A stretch of 64,000 bases of DNA from UBA4738 sp002413305 (GTDB lineage Bacteria; Actinomycetota; UBA4738), in contig DAIUAM010000008.1 in NCBI GenBank assembly GCA_036847185.1, positions 1 to 64,000 on the forward strand. Reading direction: 5' to 3'. Both the position numbers and the translations under genes were made by a program. Under the pieces are notes generated by a model. The model saw nothing but the letters and a program-made list of their open reading frames with translations. It made no database searches and was not told where the DNA came from. This document shows positions 55,156 to 64,000 of the stretch, one piece after another. How positions within the stretch are numbered: the first letter of the stretch is position 1; each line of letters opens with the position of its first letter.

Positions 55156-55719
55156 ATGGCCACCCAACCGAAGACCGGTCTCACGTACCGGGATCTGGAG
55201 GCATTCCCGGACGACAATCTCCGCCGGGAGCTCATCGACGGAGAACTCGTCGTGACGCCCGCGCCTGCGACGCGCCATCAAGGCGTGGTCGTGGCCCTGG
55301 TCTTCGCCCTTGAGACCTATCGGCGCCAGCGCGGCGGGCGCGTGTACCCGGCTCCGACCGACGTGTACTTCTCCGACGTGAACGTCGTCGAGCCGGACGT
55401 CCTGTACGTCAAGGCGGAGAACGTCGAACGCGTGGAGGCGAGGTTCGTTCGCTCGGCGCCCGATCTGGTGGTCGAGGTGTCGTCGCCGAGCACCCGCCGG
55501 CTGGAGCTGGTCCGCAAGCGCGAGCTGTACGAGCGGTACGCCGTCCCCGAGTACTGGTACGTCGACCTCGACGCCGACCGCGTGGAGGTGTACCGGCTGC
55601 GCGACGGGCGGTACGGCACGCCGGCTCTGCTCGGTTCCGGGGAGGTCATCGAGTCCCCGAACCTCCCCGGCCTGTCCGTCCCGGTCGGCGAGCTCCTGGC
55701 AGCTTCCGCCGCCCCGTAG
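55156..55719 (+). CDS. Uma2 family (DUF820) endonuclease-like protein, copy 1
   Basis: A 187-residue protein of the Uma2/DUF820 family, which has a restriction-endonuclease-like fold. The PD-(D/E)XK-like core is visible: ELIDGELVVTP near the start, [11 protein letters not shown] (Asp), [15 protein letters not shown] (Glu-x-Ser variant of ExK) and LYERYAVPEYWYVDLDADRVEVYRL. It starts MATQPKTGLTYRDLEAFPDDN after a very strong ribosome-binding site. A close paralog is at 63431-63991 on the opposite strand. The family is widely copied in genomes and its function is unknown. Confidence 0.9.
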   Translation: MATQPKTGLTYRDLEAFPDDNLRRELIDGELVVTPAPATRHQGVVVALVFALETYRRQRGGRVYPAPTDVYFSDVNVVEPDVLYVKAENVERVEARFVRSAPDLVVEVSSPSTRRLELVRKRELYERYAVPEYWYVDLDADRVEVYRLRDGRYGTPALLGSGEVIESPNLPGLSVPVGELLAASAAP

Positions 55720-55789
55720 AACGCGGACCAGGACAGGGAAGCCTCCGAGCAACGGGGGTGAGCCGGCGCCTACCGAGCTATCGCGTCGC

Positions 55790-56167
55790 TCAGGCCGACT
55801 CGAGCCCCAGTCTCCACGAGAAGACCTTCTCGGGCGTGATCCGTATCAGGGCCGGTTGTTCGTCCGTGGCGTCCAGCGCTTCGGCCTGGCCCTGGATCAT
55901 CACCGAGCGTGGACGCCACGGGGTGACCGAGGCGAGGTCGTCCACGACGAACGCCACCTTCGGGTTCGCCCGGACGTTGCGGAACTTCTTCGTCGGCGGC
56001 AGGTCACGTCCCCCGACGTCGATCGTCCCGAGCTCCGCGTTGTGCCGCCACCCCACGGGTGCCACGTGCGGCTGGCCTTCCGCATCGGCCGTGGCCAGCC
56101 GTCCGAGGCGTCGCTCCCCAAGCAGGTACTCCAGCTGGGCGGGCGACAACGCGGTGCCCGCCCTCAT
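55790..56167 (-). CDS. PPOX-class F420/flavin-dependent protein
   Basis: A 125-residue split-beta-barrel protein of the pyridoxamine 5'-phosphate oxidase-like family. It has LSPAQLEYLLGERRLGRLATADAEGQPHVAPVGWRHN, the usual opening of small F420-dependent members, then KKFRNVRANPKVAFVVDD and VMIQGQAEAL, and ends IRITPEKVFSWRL. These proteins bind FMN or F420 and act as reductases, often on unknown small molecules. Its ATG overlaps the stop of the Lrp-like gene as ATGA, so it is the last gene of the ABC-exporter operon and may act on the exported compound. Confidence 0.85.
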   Translation of the reverse strand: MRAGTALSPAQLEYLLGERRLGRLATADAEGQPHVAPVGWRHNAELGTIDVGGRDLPPTKKFRNVRANPKVAFVVDDLASVTPWRPRSVMIQGQAEALDATDEQPALIRITPEKVFSWRLGLESA

Positions 56168-56430
56168 GCCGCCGCTGGCTCCGGGGTCAGCGTGGTCAGG
56201 GACCCCGCCACTGGCGCGGACAGCACGTGCGTCACGCCCGGCAGCGCGCGGATCGCCCCCACGACCGAGTCCATCAGGTCGCGCGTCGATCCCGCGTTCA
56301 CCAGGGCGATCGCGTCGAAGGGGCCGGTCACGTCGTCGGTGAGCTCGAACTCGACGCCGGGGAGCGTGCGGAGCGACGGGCCGATCGGTCCACTCGCCGG
56401 CGCGGTCTGGATCAACAGGAATGCCTTCAC
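56164..56430 (-). CDS. Lrp/AsnC ligand-binding-domain protein (no DNA-binding domain)
   Basis: An 88-residue protein that is only the RAM/ligand-binding half of Lrp: KAFLLIQTAP, LRTLPGVEFELTDDVTGPFDAIALVNAGSTRDLMDSVVGAIRALPGVTHVLSAPV. No helix-turn-helix is present. The GTG at 56430 is chosen as start. It follows the ABC permease by 23 bases and overlaps the PPOX-like gene by four, so it is co-expressed with them. Stand-alone RAM proteins sense or bind small ligands such as amino acids; the ligand is unknown. Confidence 0.75.
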   Translation of the reverse strand: MKAFLLIQTAPASGPIGPSLRTLPGVEFELTDDVTGPFDAIALVNAGSTRDLMDSVVGAIRALPGVTHVLSAPVAGSLTTLTPEPAAA

Positions 56431-56453
56431 GTTCGTCTCCTCCCCCACAGTCG

Positions 56454-57290
56454 TCACACCGCCCGCCGATACCGCGCCACGGCCAGCGGGGCGAACACGG
56501 CGATGATGCCGATCAGCCACGCCAGCGACTGCCACACATCGGATGCCGCCGGCGTGCCCAGGACCAGGTCCCGCACCGCCGACACCGTCACGGACACCGG
56601 CTGATGCTTCGCGAAGGCCTGGAGCCAGCCGGGCATCGAGCTCACCGGCACGAACGCCGACGACGCGAACACCAGCGGCGCCAGCACGGGGAACGCGGCC
56701 GCCTGCGCGGTCTCCGGGTCGCCCACCGCCAGGCCGACGGTGGCGAACACCCACGCCATCGCGTACCCGAACAGCAGCACCAGGAGCGTGCCGCCCACGA
56801 ACCGCGGCACGCCGCCGTGGATCCGGAACCCGACCCCGAACCCCACGACGGTCATCAGGATGACCACGAAGACGTTGCGGACCAGGTCGGCGATGGTCCG
56901 GCCGGTCAACACCGCGGAACGGGCCATCGGCAGGGACCGGAACCGTTCGAGCAGCCCGCTCTTCAGGTCGGTGGCCAGGCCGATCGCGGCGGCCAGCGAG
57001 CCGAACACCACGGTCTGCACGAAGATCCCCGGCATCAGGTAGTCGACGTAGGGGACGTGGGCGAGGGGGCCGGTCAGCTTGATGGCTCCGCCGAACACGT
57101 ACCGAAACATCAGCACGAAGATGACCGGCTGGATGGTCGAGAAGACCAGGAGCTGCGGCACCCGCCGGTAGGCGATGAGGTTCCGGGCGGCGACGGCCAG
57201 CGAGTCGTGGGCCGCCCCGGCCACGCGGCCGGCGCCGGTGCGGGTCCTGCTGATGGGAAGGGTCGCCGTTCTCGTCGTGGTCATGCTCAT
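56454..57290 (-). CDS. ABC-2 type transporter permease
   Basis: A 278-residue membrane protein with about six helices. VPQLLVFSTIQPVIFVLMFRYVFGGAI opens the ABC-2 domain, followed by VVFGSLAAAIGLATDLKSGLLERFRSLPMARSAVLTGR, the DrrB-type signature, and VFASSAFVPVSSMPGWLQAFAKHQPVS near the end. The ATG at 57290 overlaps the ATPase stop as ATGA. It forms an exporter with the next-upstream ATPase; the MarR-type regulator divergent to the operon suggests a drug or toxic-metabolite substrate. Confidence 0.92.
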   Translation of the reverse strand: MSMTTTRTATLPISRTRTGAGRVAGAAHDSLAVAARNLIAYRRVPQLLVFSTIQPVIFVLMFRYVFGGAIKLTGPLAHVPYVDYLMPGIFVQTVVFGSLAAAIGLATDLKSGLLERFRSLPMARSAVLTGRTIADLVRNVFVVILMTVVGFGVGFRIHGGVPRFVGGTLLVLLFGYAMAWVFATVGLAVGDPETAQAAAFPVLAPLVFASSAFVPVSSMPGWLQAFAKHQPVSVTVSAVRDLVLGTPAASDVWQSLAWLIGIIAVFAPLAVARYRRAV

Positions 57291-58282
57291 GCGGCACCTG
57301 CCTTCGTCGTCGCGGTTCCGTTTCCGTTCGGCGCGGGTTCGGCTTCGACGTGCCGCCCGGTGAGGGCCAGGAAGACGTCGTCCAGGCTCGGGTCGCGCAC
57401 GGTCATCGAAGCCGGCCTGATGCCCTGGGCGCCGAGCGTCTGGAGCACCTCGATGAGGACGGTGGCTGGGTCCTCCGCGGTGATCCGGACCTTGGTGCCG
57501 TCCCGTTCGGCCCGGATGCCGTCCCCGATCGCGGAGACCAGGGCCAGGGCGCGTTCGGCCTGCTCCTGCCCGGTCATCCCGAGCTCGGTGACGGTGTCCC
57601 CCAGCCGGTCCTTCAGGGCGGCAGGCGTGTCGTCGGCGATGACCCGGCCATCGTCGACGACCACGATGCGGTCGGCCAGCCGGTCCGCCTCCTCGAGGTA
57701 TTGGGTGGTGAGCAGGACGGTCGTCCCGTCGGCGACCAGCTCGCGGATCACCGCCCACAGCTCGTTGCGCCCCTCCGGGTCGAGGCCCGTGGTGGGCTCA
57801 TCCAGGAACAGCACGGGCGGGCGGTGCATAAGCGCCGCGCCCACGTCGAGGCGGCGGCGCATCCCGCCCGAGTACGTCCGGACCGGCCGGTCGGCCGCCT
57901 GGGCCAGCCCGAACCGCTCAAGGATGTCGGCGCTGCGGGTTTCGATATCTCCCCGCCGAAGCTGGGTCAGCCGCCCGACCAGGCGGAGGTTCTCCCGCCC
58001 GGTGAGGTTCGCGTCGACCGCCGCGTTCTGGCCGGCCAGCCCGATGCGGTGCCGCACGGTCTCCGCGTCCCGCTGGACGTCGAGGCCGAGGACCTCGGCC
58101 CGTCCCTTGTCCGGCGGGATCACGGTGGCCAGGATGCGCACCGCGGTGGTCTTCCCGGCGCCGTTCGGCCCGAGGAGGCCGAAGATGGTGCCGGTGGGCA
58201 CCTCGAAGTCGATGCCCTTCAGGGCCTCGACGTCGCCGAAGCGCTTCGCCAGGCCCTCCACGAGGATCGCTGTGTCAGTCAT
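57287..58282 (-). CDS. ABC transporter ATPase, DrrA/daunorubicin-resistance type
   Basis: A 331-residue ATPase with Walker A GPNGAGKTT, YSGGMRRRLDVGAAL (signature), Walker B VLFLDEPTTGLDP and the switch His replaced by Gln (LLTTQYLEEADRLADRI), a feature of this antibiotic-export group. The C-terminal ~100 residues are the DrrA-specific extension. The ATG at 58282 is seven bases from the -10 box of a strong promoter, so its mRNA is leaderless. It starts the operon ATPase-permease-Lrp-like-PPOX and is divergent from marR. Confidence 0.92.
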   Translation of the reverse strand: MTDTAILVEGLAKRFGDVEALKGIDFEVPTGTIFGLLGPNGAGKTTAVRILATVIPPDKGRAEVLGLDVQRDAETVRHRIGLAGQNAAVDANLTGRENLRLVGRLTQLRRGDIETRSADILERFGLAQAADRPVRTYSGGMRRRLDVGAALMHRPPVLFLDEPTTGLDPEGRNELWAVIRELVADGTTVLLTTQYLEEADRLADRIVVVDDGRVIADDTPAALKDRLGDTVTELGMTGQEQAERALALVSAIGDGIRAERDGTKVRITAEDPATVLIEVLQTLGAQGIRPASMTVRDPSLDDVFLALTGRHVEAEPAPNGNGTATTKAGAA

Positions 58283-58289
58283 GGGGGGT

Positions 58290-58318
58290 ATGCTGCCACG
58301 ATGCTTGGAGCATGTCAA
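58290..58318 (-). promoter_or_regulatory. Leaderless promoter of the ABC exporter operon
   Basis: A perfect TTGACA (58313-58318) is followed after 17 bases by CAGCAT (58290-58295), and the ATG begins seven bases later. The short intergenic region is shared with the divergent marR promoter, so MarR bound here could control both directions. Confidence 0.6.
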
Positions 58319-58370
58319 ATGTCTTTTCGCTGCGACCATCGGTGAACTGGAAATGTCCGAGGAGACCGCG

Positions 58371-58376
58371 TATCAT
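58371..58376 (+). promoter_or_regulatory. Possible -10 box of the MarR gene
   Basis: TATCAT lies six bases before the ATG at 58383, the geometry of a leaderless start. No convincing -35 box was found 16-18 bases upstream, so this is tentative. Confidence 0.35.
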
Positions 58377-58382
58377 GGATGC

Positions 58383-58871
58383 ATGGTCACGGAATCGTCC
58401 GGTTCTGAGAAGGCGCTAGCCGCCGAGGTATGGCGGCTGATGCTCGAATGTTCGATGTCTCAGTTCGGCCGAACCTCCGGCATCCTCCACCGGCTCGGCC
58501 TCACCCCCGGCCACATGAAGCTCCTGCTCCAGCTCGAAGACGGCGACGGCCGGGCGATGGGCTCGCTCGCGTCGACGTTTCGGTGTGACGCGTCGACCAT
58601 GACGTGGCTCGTCGACCGGTTGGAGGAACGCGGCCTAGTCGAACGGCGGATGATGCCCGCGGATCGCCGGGTGAAGGCGGTGGCTCTGACGCCCCTCGGG
58701 GTCAAGACGAAGGGTGAGCTGCTGGAACGGTTGTACGAGCCGCCGGAGGAACTGTTCGAACTGGACGCCGGGGCGCTGGAAGGGCTGCGTGAGGCGTTGA
58801 CGAAGATTCGGGCTTCGGGCGAGTCGTCGCCGCTTGGGGTTATGGAGCACCACGGCGCCGCGACTGCCTAG
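58383..58871 (+). CDS. MarR-family transcriptional regulator
   Basis: A 162-residue winged-helix regulator. The core is LTPGHMKLLLQLEDGDGRAMGSLASTFRCDASTMTWLVDRLEERGLVERRMMPADRRVKAVALTPLGVKTK, with the MarR recognition helix and the D-RR wing. A start at 58383 fits the -10 box at 58371-58376; an in-frame ATG at 58353 would add ten residues. It is divergent from the ABC exporter operon at 58282 and is the obvious regulator of it, in the usual arrangement where a drug-like ligand releases MarR. The ligand is unknown. Confidence 0.9.
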   Translation: MVTESSGSEKALAAEVWRLMLECSMSQFGRTSGILHRLGLTPGHMKLLLQLEDGDGRAMGSLASTFRCDASTMTWLVDRLEERGLVERRMMPADRRVKAVALTPLGVKTKGELLERLYEPPEELFELDAGALEGLREALTKIRASGESSPLGVMEHHGAATA

Positions 58872-58983
58872 ACGGCAAGGCGGCGGGCGGACTCCCAGTG
58901 ACGGGAAGCGGCAACGACCCCGGCCCAGATAGTTGTCGCGGGTCTTGATCGGCGGGTTGTCTCCCTTCATTGTTCCCTCCGTG

Positions 58984-59898
58984 ATGGGCGCCGACCTGGA
59001 CGATTCACTTCGAGCCGCCGCATTCCTCTATCTGGACGACGTCCGAGCGCAGTCGGGCGGGCCGGCCACCCGTGGTCAGCTGGAGGCTTTCGAATTTGGC
59101 GGGCGGCGCGTCCCCCTGATCCCCCGCCAAAGAGGAATCTGGAAGCCAGGATGGCTCGAGTGTGCACTATCGATCGTGACCACATACACGCCGCCAGGCG
59201 AGCCGCCGCCCTACGAGGACGAGATCGGCGCCGACCATTACCCGAGGTACAAGTGGCGCGGTACCGACCCCTACGCCTACGACAACGTGGCCCTTCGGCG
59301 AGCGATGGAGCTAGCCAAGCCGCTGATGTGGTTCATCGGAGTGCGCCCGGGCGTCTACCGGTCGGAGTACCCGGTCATGCTCGCTGGGGAGGAGCCCGAA
59401 CGGCATCAATTCGTGCTCGCACTTGACGAGACGATGTGGCGGGGATGGAATCCCGGACTCGTCGCGGCATCACCGTTCGACCCGGCTCGCCGCTACGCCG
59501 AAGCCGTCGTCCGTGTGCGTCTGCACCAGCGAGTCTTTCGCGACAGGGTGCTCCTCGCGTACGGCTCGCAGTGCGCACTGTGCCGGCTCCGTCACCCCGA
59601 GCTCCTTGACGCTGCCCATATCAGAGGCGACGCCCAAGGGGGTGATCCCATCGTCCCCAATGGCATCGCGATGTGCGCGATCCACTACCGCGCGTTCGAT
59701 TGGAACGTCCTAGGGGTGCGACCTGACTACAAGGTGGAGATCCGCGGCGATGTACTTGCTGAAGCCGACGGTCCGACACTCCGGCACGCGCTGCAGGGTC
59801 TGCACGGCGAGGAGATCGTTGTGCCAATCAGACGCGCCGAACGCCCGAGCAGAGAGCTACTCGAGGAGCGGTACGAGCGTTTTCGCTTGGTGGGGTGA
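58984..59898 (+). CDS. HNH endonuclease (restriction-like)
   Basis: A 304-residue protein. The C-terminal HNH nuclease is clear: VLLAYGSQCALCRL, then DAAHIRGDAQGGDPIVPNGIAMCAIHYRAFDWN, with zinc-binding cysteine pairs and the catalytic His in AAHI and Asn in PNGI. The N-terminal ~200 residues hold an uncharacterised domain with WLECALSIVTTYTPPGE and PRYKWRGTDPYAYDN, the layout of HNH proteins found as solitary restriction enzymes or in defence islands. The start is uncertain (58984, 58981 or TTG 58933). It opens a lower-GC islet. Target specificity unknown. Confidence 0.85.
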   Translation: MGADLDDSLRAAAFLYLDDVRAQSGGPATRGQLEAFEFGGRRVPLIPRQRGIWKPGWLECALSIVTTYTPPGEPPPYEDEIGADHYPRYKWRGTDPYAYDNVALRRAMELAKPLMWFIGVRPGVYRSEYPVMLAGEEPERHQFVLALDETMWRGWNPGLVAASPFDPARRYAEAVVRVRLHQRVFRDRVLLAYGSQCALCRLRHPELLDAAHIRGDAQGGDPIVPNGIAMCAIHYRAFDWNVLGVRPDYKVEIRGDVLAEADGPTLRHALQGLHGEEIVVPIRRAERPSRELLEERYERFRLVG

Positions 59899-59930
59899 GG
59901 CGGTCTTTCGCCCCCCAGCAGGTCACACAG

Positions 59931-60503
59931 TTAGCCCTCGATCTGGGTTCCTGAGCCGATCACCAACTCGGTGTACGACTCGTCTTGCATATGCGTTCGA
60001 AAGTTGACTTGAAACTGCGTGCGCTTTGCCTGTGTTCGCTGAACAACCTCGTCCATCCTCAGCAGGACCGCGAATGGCCGGCCGTAGATGTTGGCCGAGT
60101 TCATCACGATGAACGCGAAGAGATACCTGTCTCCGAGCGCCGCAGCCATTCCGTACTCTCGCTCCGTTGCACCGAAGAAGAACCCGTTCAGGTTGGCGTC
60201 CTTGATCGGCTTCCGCGTGGACTTCATCTCAACGAGCCGCAGCCGTTCCAGATGCCGGTCAAGTGTCCTTGCCGTGATCGGCTCCGTCGGCTCCGGCGTC
60301 ATGACCGCATCGAAGGTCTGGGCGCCCCATTCGCCTTTCACCGGTAACGCCTCGATAATCCGAAGCTTCGTCGGTGCGTCGACGACTTGGAAGCGCAGGT
60401 CTTGGAGCAGGAGCGACAGCGCGCTGTTCTCCGTACGCCGATTCGACATGCTCTTCCCGAACTTGGTTTCGTCCACGACATCTCCTAACCAGCCGAGGAG
60501 CAT
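59931..60503 (-). CDS. DUF3883-like / PD-(D/E)XK nuclease-fold protein
   Basis: A 190-residue protein of unknown function. Residues 65-94 contain a possible PD-(D/E)XK catalytic set: Asp65 in TFDAVM and Glu92/Lys94 in LVEMKST, followed by NGFFFGATEREYGMAAALGDRYLFAFIVMN, which closely resembles the DUF3883 (NOV C-terminal) segment with a strand, a Glu-rich helix and GDRY. DUF3883 is often fused to or beside restriction and helicase systems. It converges on the HNH gene with a 32-base gap. A start at 60449 is also possible. Nuclease activity is inference. Confidence 0.6.
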   Translation of the reverse strand: MLLGWLGDVVDETKFGKSMSNRRTENSALSLLLQDLRFQVVDAPTKLRIIEALPVKGEWGAQTFDAVMTPEPTEPITARTLDRHLERLRLVEMKSTRKPIKDANLNGFFFGATEREYGMAAALGDRYLFAFIVMNSANIYGRPFAVLLRMDEVVQRTQAKRTQFQVNFRTHMQDESYTELVIGSGTQIEG

Positions 60504-60618
60504 GATCTCTGGCGGGCGTCCCGGAGATCAAGTCGGGCGGACGATCTGACGGATGTCGGTGACGATCGGTACCCTGGCGGAGCCTTCCCAATGGACCTCC
60601 CCGAGGAGGTACGTGAGG

Positions 60619-61029
60619 GTGAGTCAGGCGCAGGAGTACATCGAGATCTACTTGTGGGGCTTCATCGAGAGTCGCGACGGGATTCCGTCATTGGTCGAGG
60701 CGTACGGCGACCTGACTGGCGACTTTGCTGCGATGAACTCAACGGAGCGCGCGCTCGAGTTTGGATTCTCGCCGCGCGGGGCGAGTGACCCCACGTCAGT
60801 GCTGGCCGGATCAGACGACCACGGCGATTTCGAGATACGGCAGGTCTGGCTGGAGGACGTATCTGTCAACGGAACCCATGAGCTCTTCGAGGAGGCTAAT
60901 GATCTGGCGGACGGCATCGCGGATCTGCTTGGCCGTCTGGCTTCAAATGATCCGCGGACCGGCATTGCTGCTAAGGAAGCAGAGCGACGATTGGCACTCT
61001 ATGACCAGCGCTGGGGCATTTCGCGTTGA
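60619..61029 (+). CDS. Hypothetical 136-residue protein
   Basis: An acidic protein with no recognised domain. The start is set at the GTG at 60619, which has AGGAGG nine bases upstream; an in-frame ATG at 60553 lacks such a site. The protein starts SQAQEYIEIYLWGFIESRDGIPSLV, has an acidic centre (DDHGDFEIRQVWLEDV) and ends in helices rich in Ala, Glu and Arg. It sits in the lower-GC islet after the DUF3883-like gene, on the other strand, and stops just before the VOC remnant in the same frame. An antitoxin, inhibitor or immunity-like role is possible but unsupported. Confidence 0.6.
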   Translation: MSQAQEYIEIYLWGFIESRDGIPSLVEAYGDLTGDFAAMNSTERALEFGFSPRGASDPTSVLAGSDDHGDFEIRQVWLEDVSVNGTHELFEEANDLADGIADLLGRLASNDPRTGIAAKEAERRLALYDQRWGISR

Positions 61030-61044
61030 TCGGTAACGAATAGA

Positions 61045-61089
61045 GGACCCGACGGGAACATCATCAACCTGTTCCAGCGAGGCTCCTAG
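61045..61089 (+). pseudogene. Remnant of a VOC/glyoxalase-family gene (last 14 codons)
   Basis: The 45 bases read GPDGNIINLFQRGS then TAG, the near-universal C-terminus of vicinal-oxygen-chelate proteins, in which DPDGNxxxLxQ carries the last metal-binding region. No upstream part of such a gene is found; an in-frame TGA, the stop of the preceding ORF, lies only 15 bases before it. The simplest reading is that the islet at 58.9-61.0 kb replaced the rest of the gene. The stretch is short, so chance is possible. Confidence 0.5.
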
Positions 61090-61092
61090 CCC

Positions 61093-62141
61093 TCACACCG
61101 CCAGTGATCCGAACGCGCTGTCCTTCGCCCTCCTCGCCAGCGCGGGAACCGCTTGGTCGAGCTGGGCGAACGTCGGGTGGTCGCCGATGCCTGCCAGGAA
61201 CCTTCGATACGAGCCTTCCATGATGATGGCGATCTTCCAGCCGGCGAGGGCCATGTACCACCTGACCTGGTCGACGGGGACCTCGGAGGCTGAGGCGTAG
61301 CGTTCGAGCAGGTCCCGCCTTCGCGGAAAGCCCTCCTGGTCGGTCACCGTGGCGACGCGCAGGCCGAACGATTCGTCGCCCGGGTCGCGCCAGAAGTACA
61401 GGAGCCAGCCGAGGTCGGCCAGCGGATCGCCGATCGTGGACATCTCCCAGTCGACGACGGCGACGAGCGACGCGGGCGAGGACGGGGCGAAGATGACGTT
61501 GTCGAGCTTGAAGTCGCCGTGGACGATCGTGGGGCGTGGACTCCCAGACGGAAGGTGAACAGCGAGCCACGCTCCCACCTCATCGATCTCCGGGATGTCT
61601 CGGAACTTGGCCAGGTCCCACAGGCCGCGCATCCGCCACAGCTGGCGTTCGAGGTACCCGGCCGGCTTGCCGAAGCTCTCCAGGCCGGCCGCCACGTGGT
61701 CGACCGCCTGCAGCGCGACCAGCGTGTCCAGGAGCTGCTCGCCCATCCTCCGGCGGTCGTCCACGGAGGACAGCTCCGGTGGGAGCTCCTCGCGCACCAC
61801 CAGCCCGGGCACGGGCTCCATCAGGTAGAAGTTCGCGCCGATCACGCTCGGGTCCTCGCACAACGCCAGCACTCCCGGCACCGGGACCGGCGCACCGGAA
61901 TCCCGCAACGCCTTCATCACCCGGTACTCGCGGCGCACGTCGAACGCGGTCGGCGGGAGGTCGCCGCGGGGCGGGCGGCGGAGCACCACCTCCCACCCCT
62001 CGCCGGACACCAGGAACGTCAGGCACGACTGGCCCTCGCCGAGCCGCACCACGTCGAACGCGCCGGTGAATCCAGGGAACGAATGCGCGAAGTACTCCGC
62101 AAGGCCCTCCGGGGAGACGGCCGCCCGGGTCGCCTCGTCGA

Positions 62142-62145
<4 letters not shown>
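61093..62145 (-). CDS. APH/phosphotransferase-family kinase (ACAD10/11 kinase-domain-like)
   Basis: A 350-residue aminoglycoside-phosphotransferase-fold kinase. It has the nucleotide loop [15 protein letters not shown], a Lys replaced by Arg in [17 protein letters not shown] as hinge, the catalytic loop [13 protein letters not shown] (HGDFxxxN) and [22 protein letters not shown] (DFG-like Asp). This wording matches the APH domain fused to acyl-CoA dehydrogenase in animal ACAD10/11 and in LvaA, which phosphorylates 4-hydroxyacyl-CoA. The ATG overlaps the stop of the adjacent acyl-CoA dehydrogenase, so the two are one unit. The substrate is inferred only. Confidence 0.8.
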
Positions 62146-63380
<1,235 letters not shown>

Positions 63381-63430
63381 GTCCGTCGCCTCCTCGCGCC
63401 CTGGGGCAGGGAGCAGAAGGACTCTACCGA

Positions 63431-63991
63431 CTATGTCTCCGAGGTCCCCAAGACGGTCTCAACGGGGATGCAGAGACCAGGGAGGTCGGTCGACTCGAGC
63501 AGATCTCCGCGTTCGAGCAGAACGGGCGGCCCGTAGCCGCCTTCACGCAGCCGGTACACCTCGATCCGCTCGGCGTCGAGGTCGACGAACCAGTACTCGG
63601 GGACCGCGTAGCTCTCGTACAGCCGGCGCTTGCGGACGAGCTCGAGGCGACGGGTACTCGGGGATGACACCTCGACCACGAGGTCCGGCGCGGAACGGAC
63701 GAACCGTGGCTCGATCCTGCCGGCGTTGTCTGCCTTGAGGTACAGAACGTCGGGCTCGACCACATCCTTGTCGGAGAAGTAGACGTCCGTTGGCGCCGGG
63801 TAGACCTGCCCGCCGCGAGGGGCCCCGTACGCGTCGAGGGCCACGACCAACGCCACCACGACCCGTTGGTGACGCGTGGACGGTGCGGGCGTCACAACGA
63901 GCTCACCGCCGATGAGCTCGCGGCGGAGATTGTCGTCGGGGAACCCCTGCAGATCGGCGTACGAAAGGCCCGCCTTCGGTTCTGTCGCCAT
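63431..63991 (-). CDS. Uma2 family (DUF820) endonuclease-like protein, copy 2
   Basis: A 186-residue paralog of the protein at 55156-55719, on the opposite strand. It has the same landmarks: [45 protein letters not shown] and [25 protein letters not shown]. About three quarters of positions match between the two. The gene reaches within nine bases of the right window edge, so its promoter cannot be seen. Function unknown. Confidence 0.9.
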   Translation of the reverse strand: MATEPKAGLSYADLQGFPDDNLRRELIGGELVVTPAPSTRHQRVVVALVVALDAYGAPRGGQVYPAPTDVYFSDKDVVEPDVLYLKADNAGRIEPRFVRSAPDLVVEVSSPSTRRLELVRKRRLYESYAVPEYWFVDLDAERIEVYRLREGGYGPPVLLERGDLLESTDLPGLCIPVETVLGTSET

Positions 63992-64000
63992 GGTCCCCCT

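Noticed and set aside
58635..58970. A minus-strand 111-codon frame over the marR end (MKGDNPPIKTRDNYL...)
   Set aside because: Mostly antisense to marR; no recognisable domain and no ribosome-binding site clear enough to support it.

Overview
The window is a 64-kb piece of a high-GC genome that looks like an uncultured actinobacterium. The signs are GC near 70 percent, frequent GTG and TTG starts, F420-type oxidoreductases, a Gram-positive-type LexA box, the order argC-argJ-argB-argD-argR, and several promoters whose -10 box sits about 5-11 bases before the start codon (leaderless mRNA). One run of ten Ns at 31275-31284 and four reading-frame breaks suggest a draft or metagenome-derived scaffold.

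Layout. 1-9.3 kb: edge of a zinc-ribbon protein, a small membrane protein, a PASTA lipoprotein, two ABC exporters (ATPase + ABC-2 permease; MacB-like ATPase + FtsX permease), and a UvrD-type helicase with a perfect LexA box. 9.4-29.7 kb, all on the minus strand and mostly with 4-base stop/start overlaps: a lipid/polyketide locus. In transcription order it is acyl-CoA dehydrogenase, a PUFA-synthase-like megasynthase (KS-AT-KS-ACP-ACP-KR-DH, broken by three frame shifts), a biotin-carrier/carboxyltransferase protein without biotin carboxylase, Sfp-type phosphopantetheinyl transferase, two alpha/beta hydrolases, a stand-alone ACP, a fatty acyl-AMP ligase-like enzyme, and an OafA-type acyltransferase (one frame shift). 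The likely logic is that the carboxylase makes extender units, the PPTase arms the ACPs, the megasynthase builds a chain, the ligase loads a second acyl chain on the free ACP, and the acyltransferase and hydrolases move or release products. This is the best candidate for an undescribed system in the window.

29.9-34.7 kb: arginine operon argCJBDR with a good promoter overlapping a 20-bp-spaced repeat that could be the ArgR operator; argF is absent. 34.7-43.9 kb: GNAT enzyme, tryptophanase/tyrosine phenol-lyase, a small secreted protein, TypA/BipA, threonine dehydratase, a 35-residue lysine-rich protein, aminopeptidase N and a DUF1684 protein. 44-47.6 kb: PspC-type envelope stress module (PspC/LiaF-like membrane protein, small membrane protein, PspC-fused histidine kinase, NarL-type regulator). 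47.7-55.7 kb: chromate transporter, ArsR + SRPBCC pair, SnoaL-like protein, F420-type LLM enzyme, M23 peptidase with coiled coil, cytochrome P450, DUF421 and DUF1003 membrane proteins, Uma2-like protein. 55.8-58.9 kb: MarR regulator divergent from an ABC exporter operon that also carries an Lrp ligand-binding-like protein and a PPOX-family protein.

58.9-61.1 kb: a lower-GC islet with an HNH endonuclease, a DUF3883/PD-(D/E)XK-like protein and an orphan, ending at a remnant of a VOC/glyoxalase gene. 61.1-64 kb: an APH-like kinase overlapping an acyl-CoA dehydrogenase (a split version of the ACAD10/11 domain pair) and a second Uma2-like protein.
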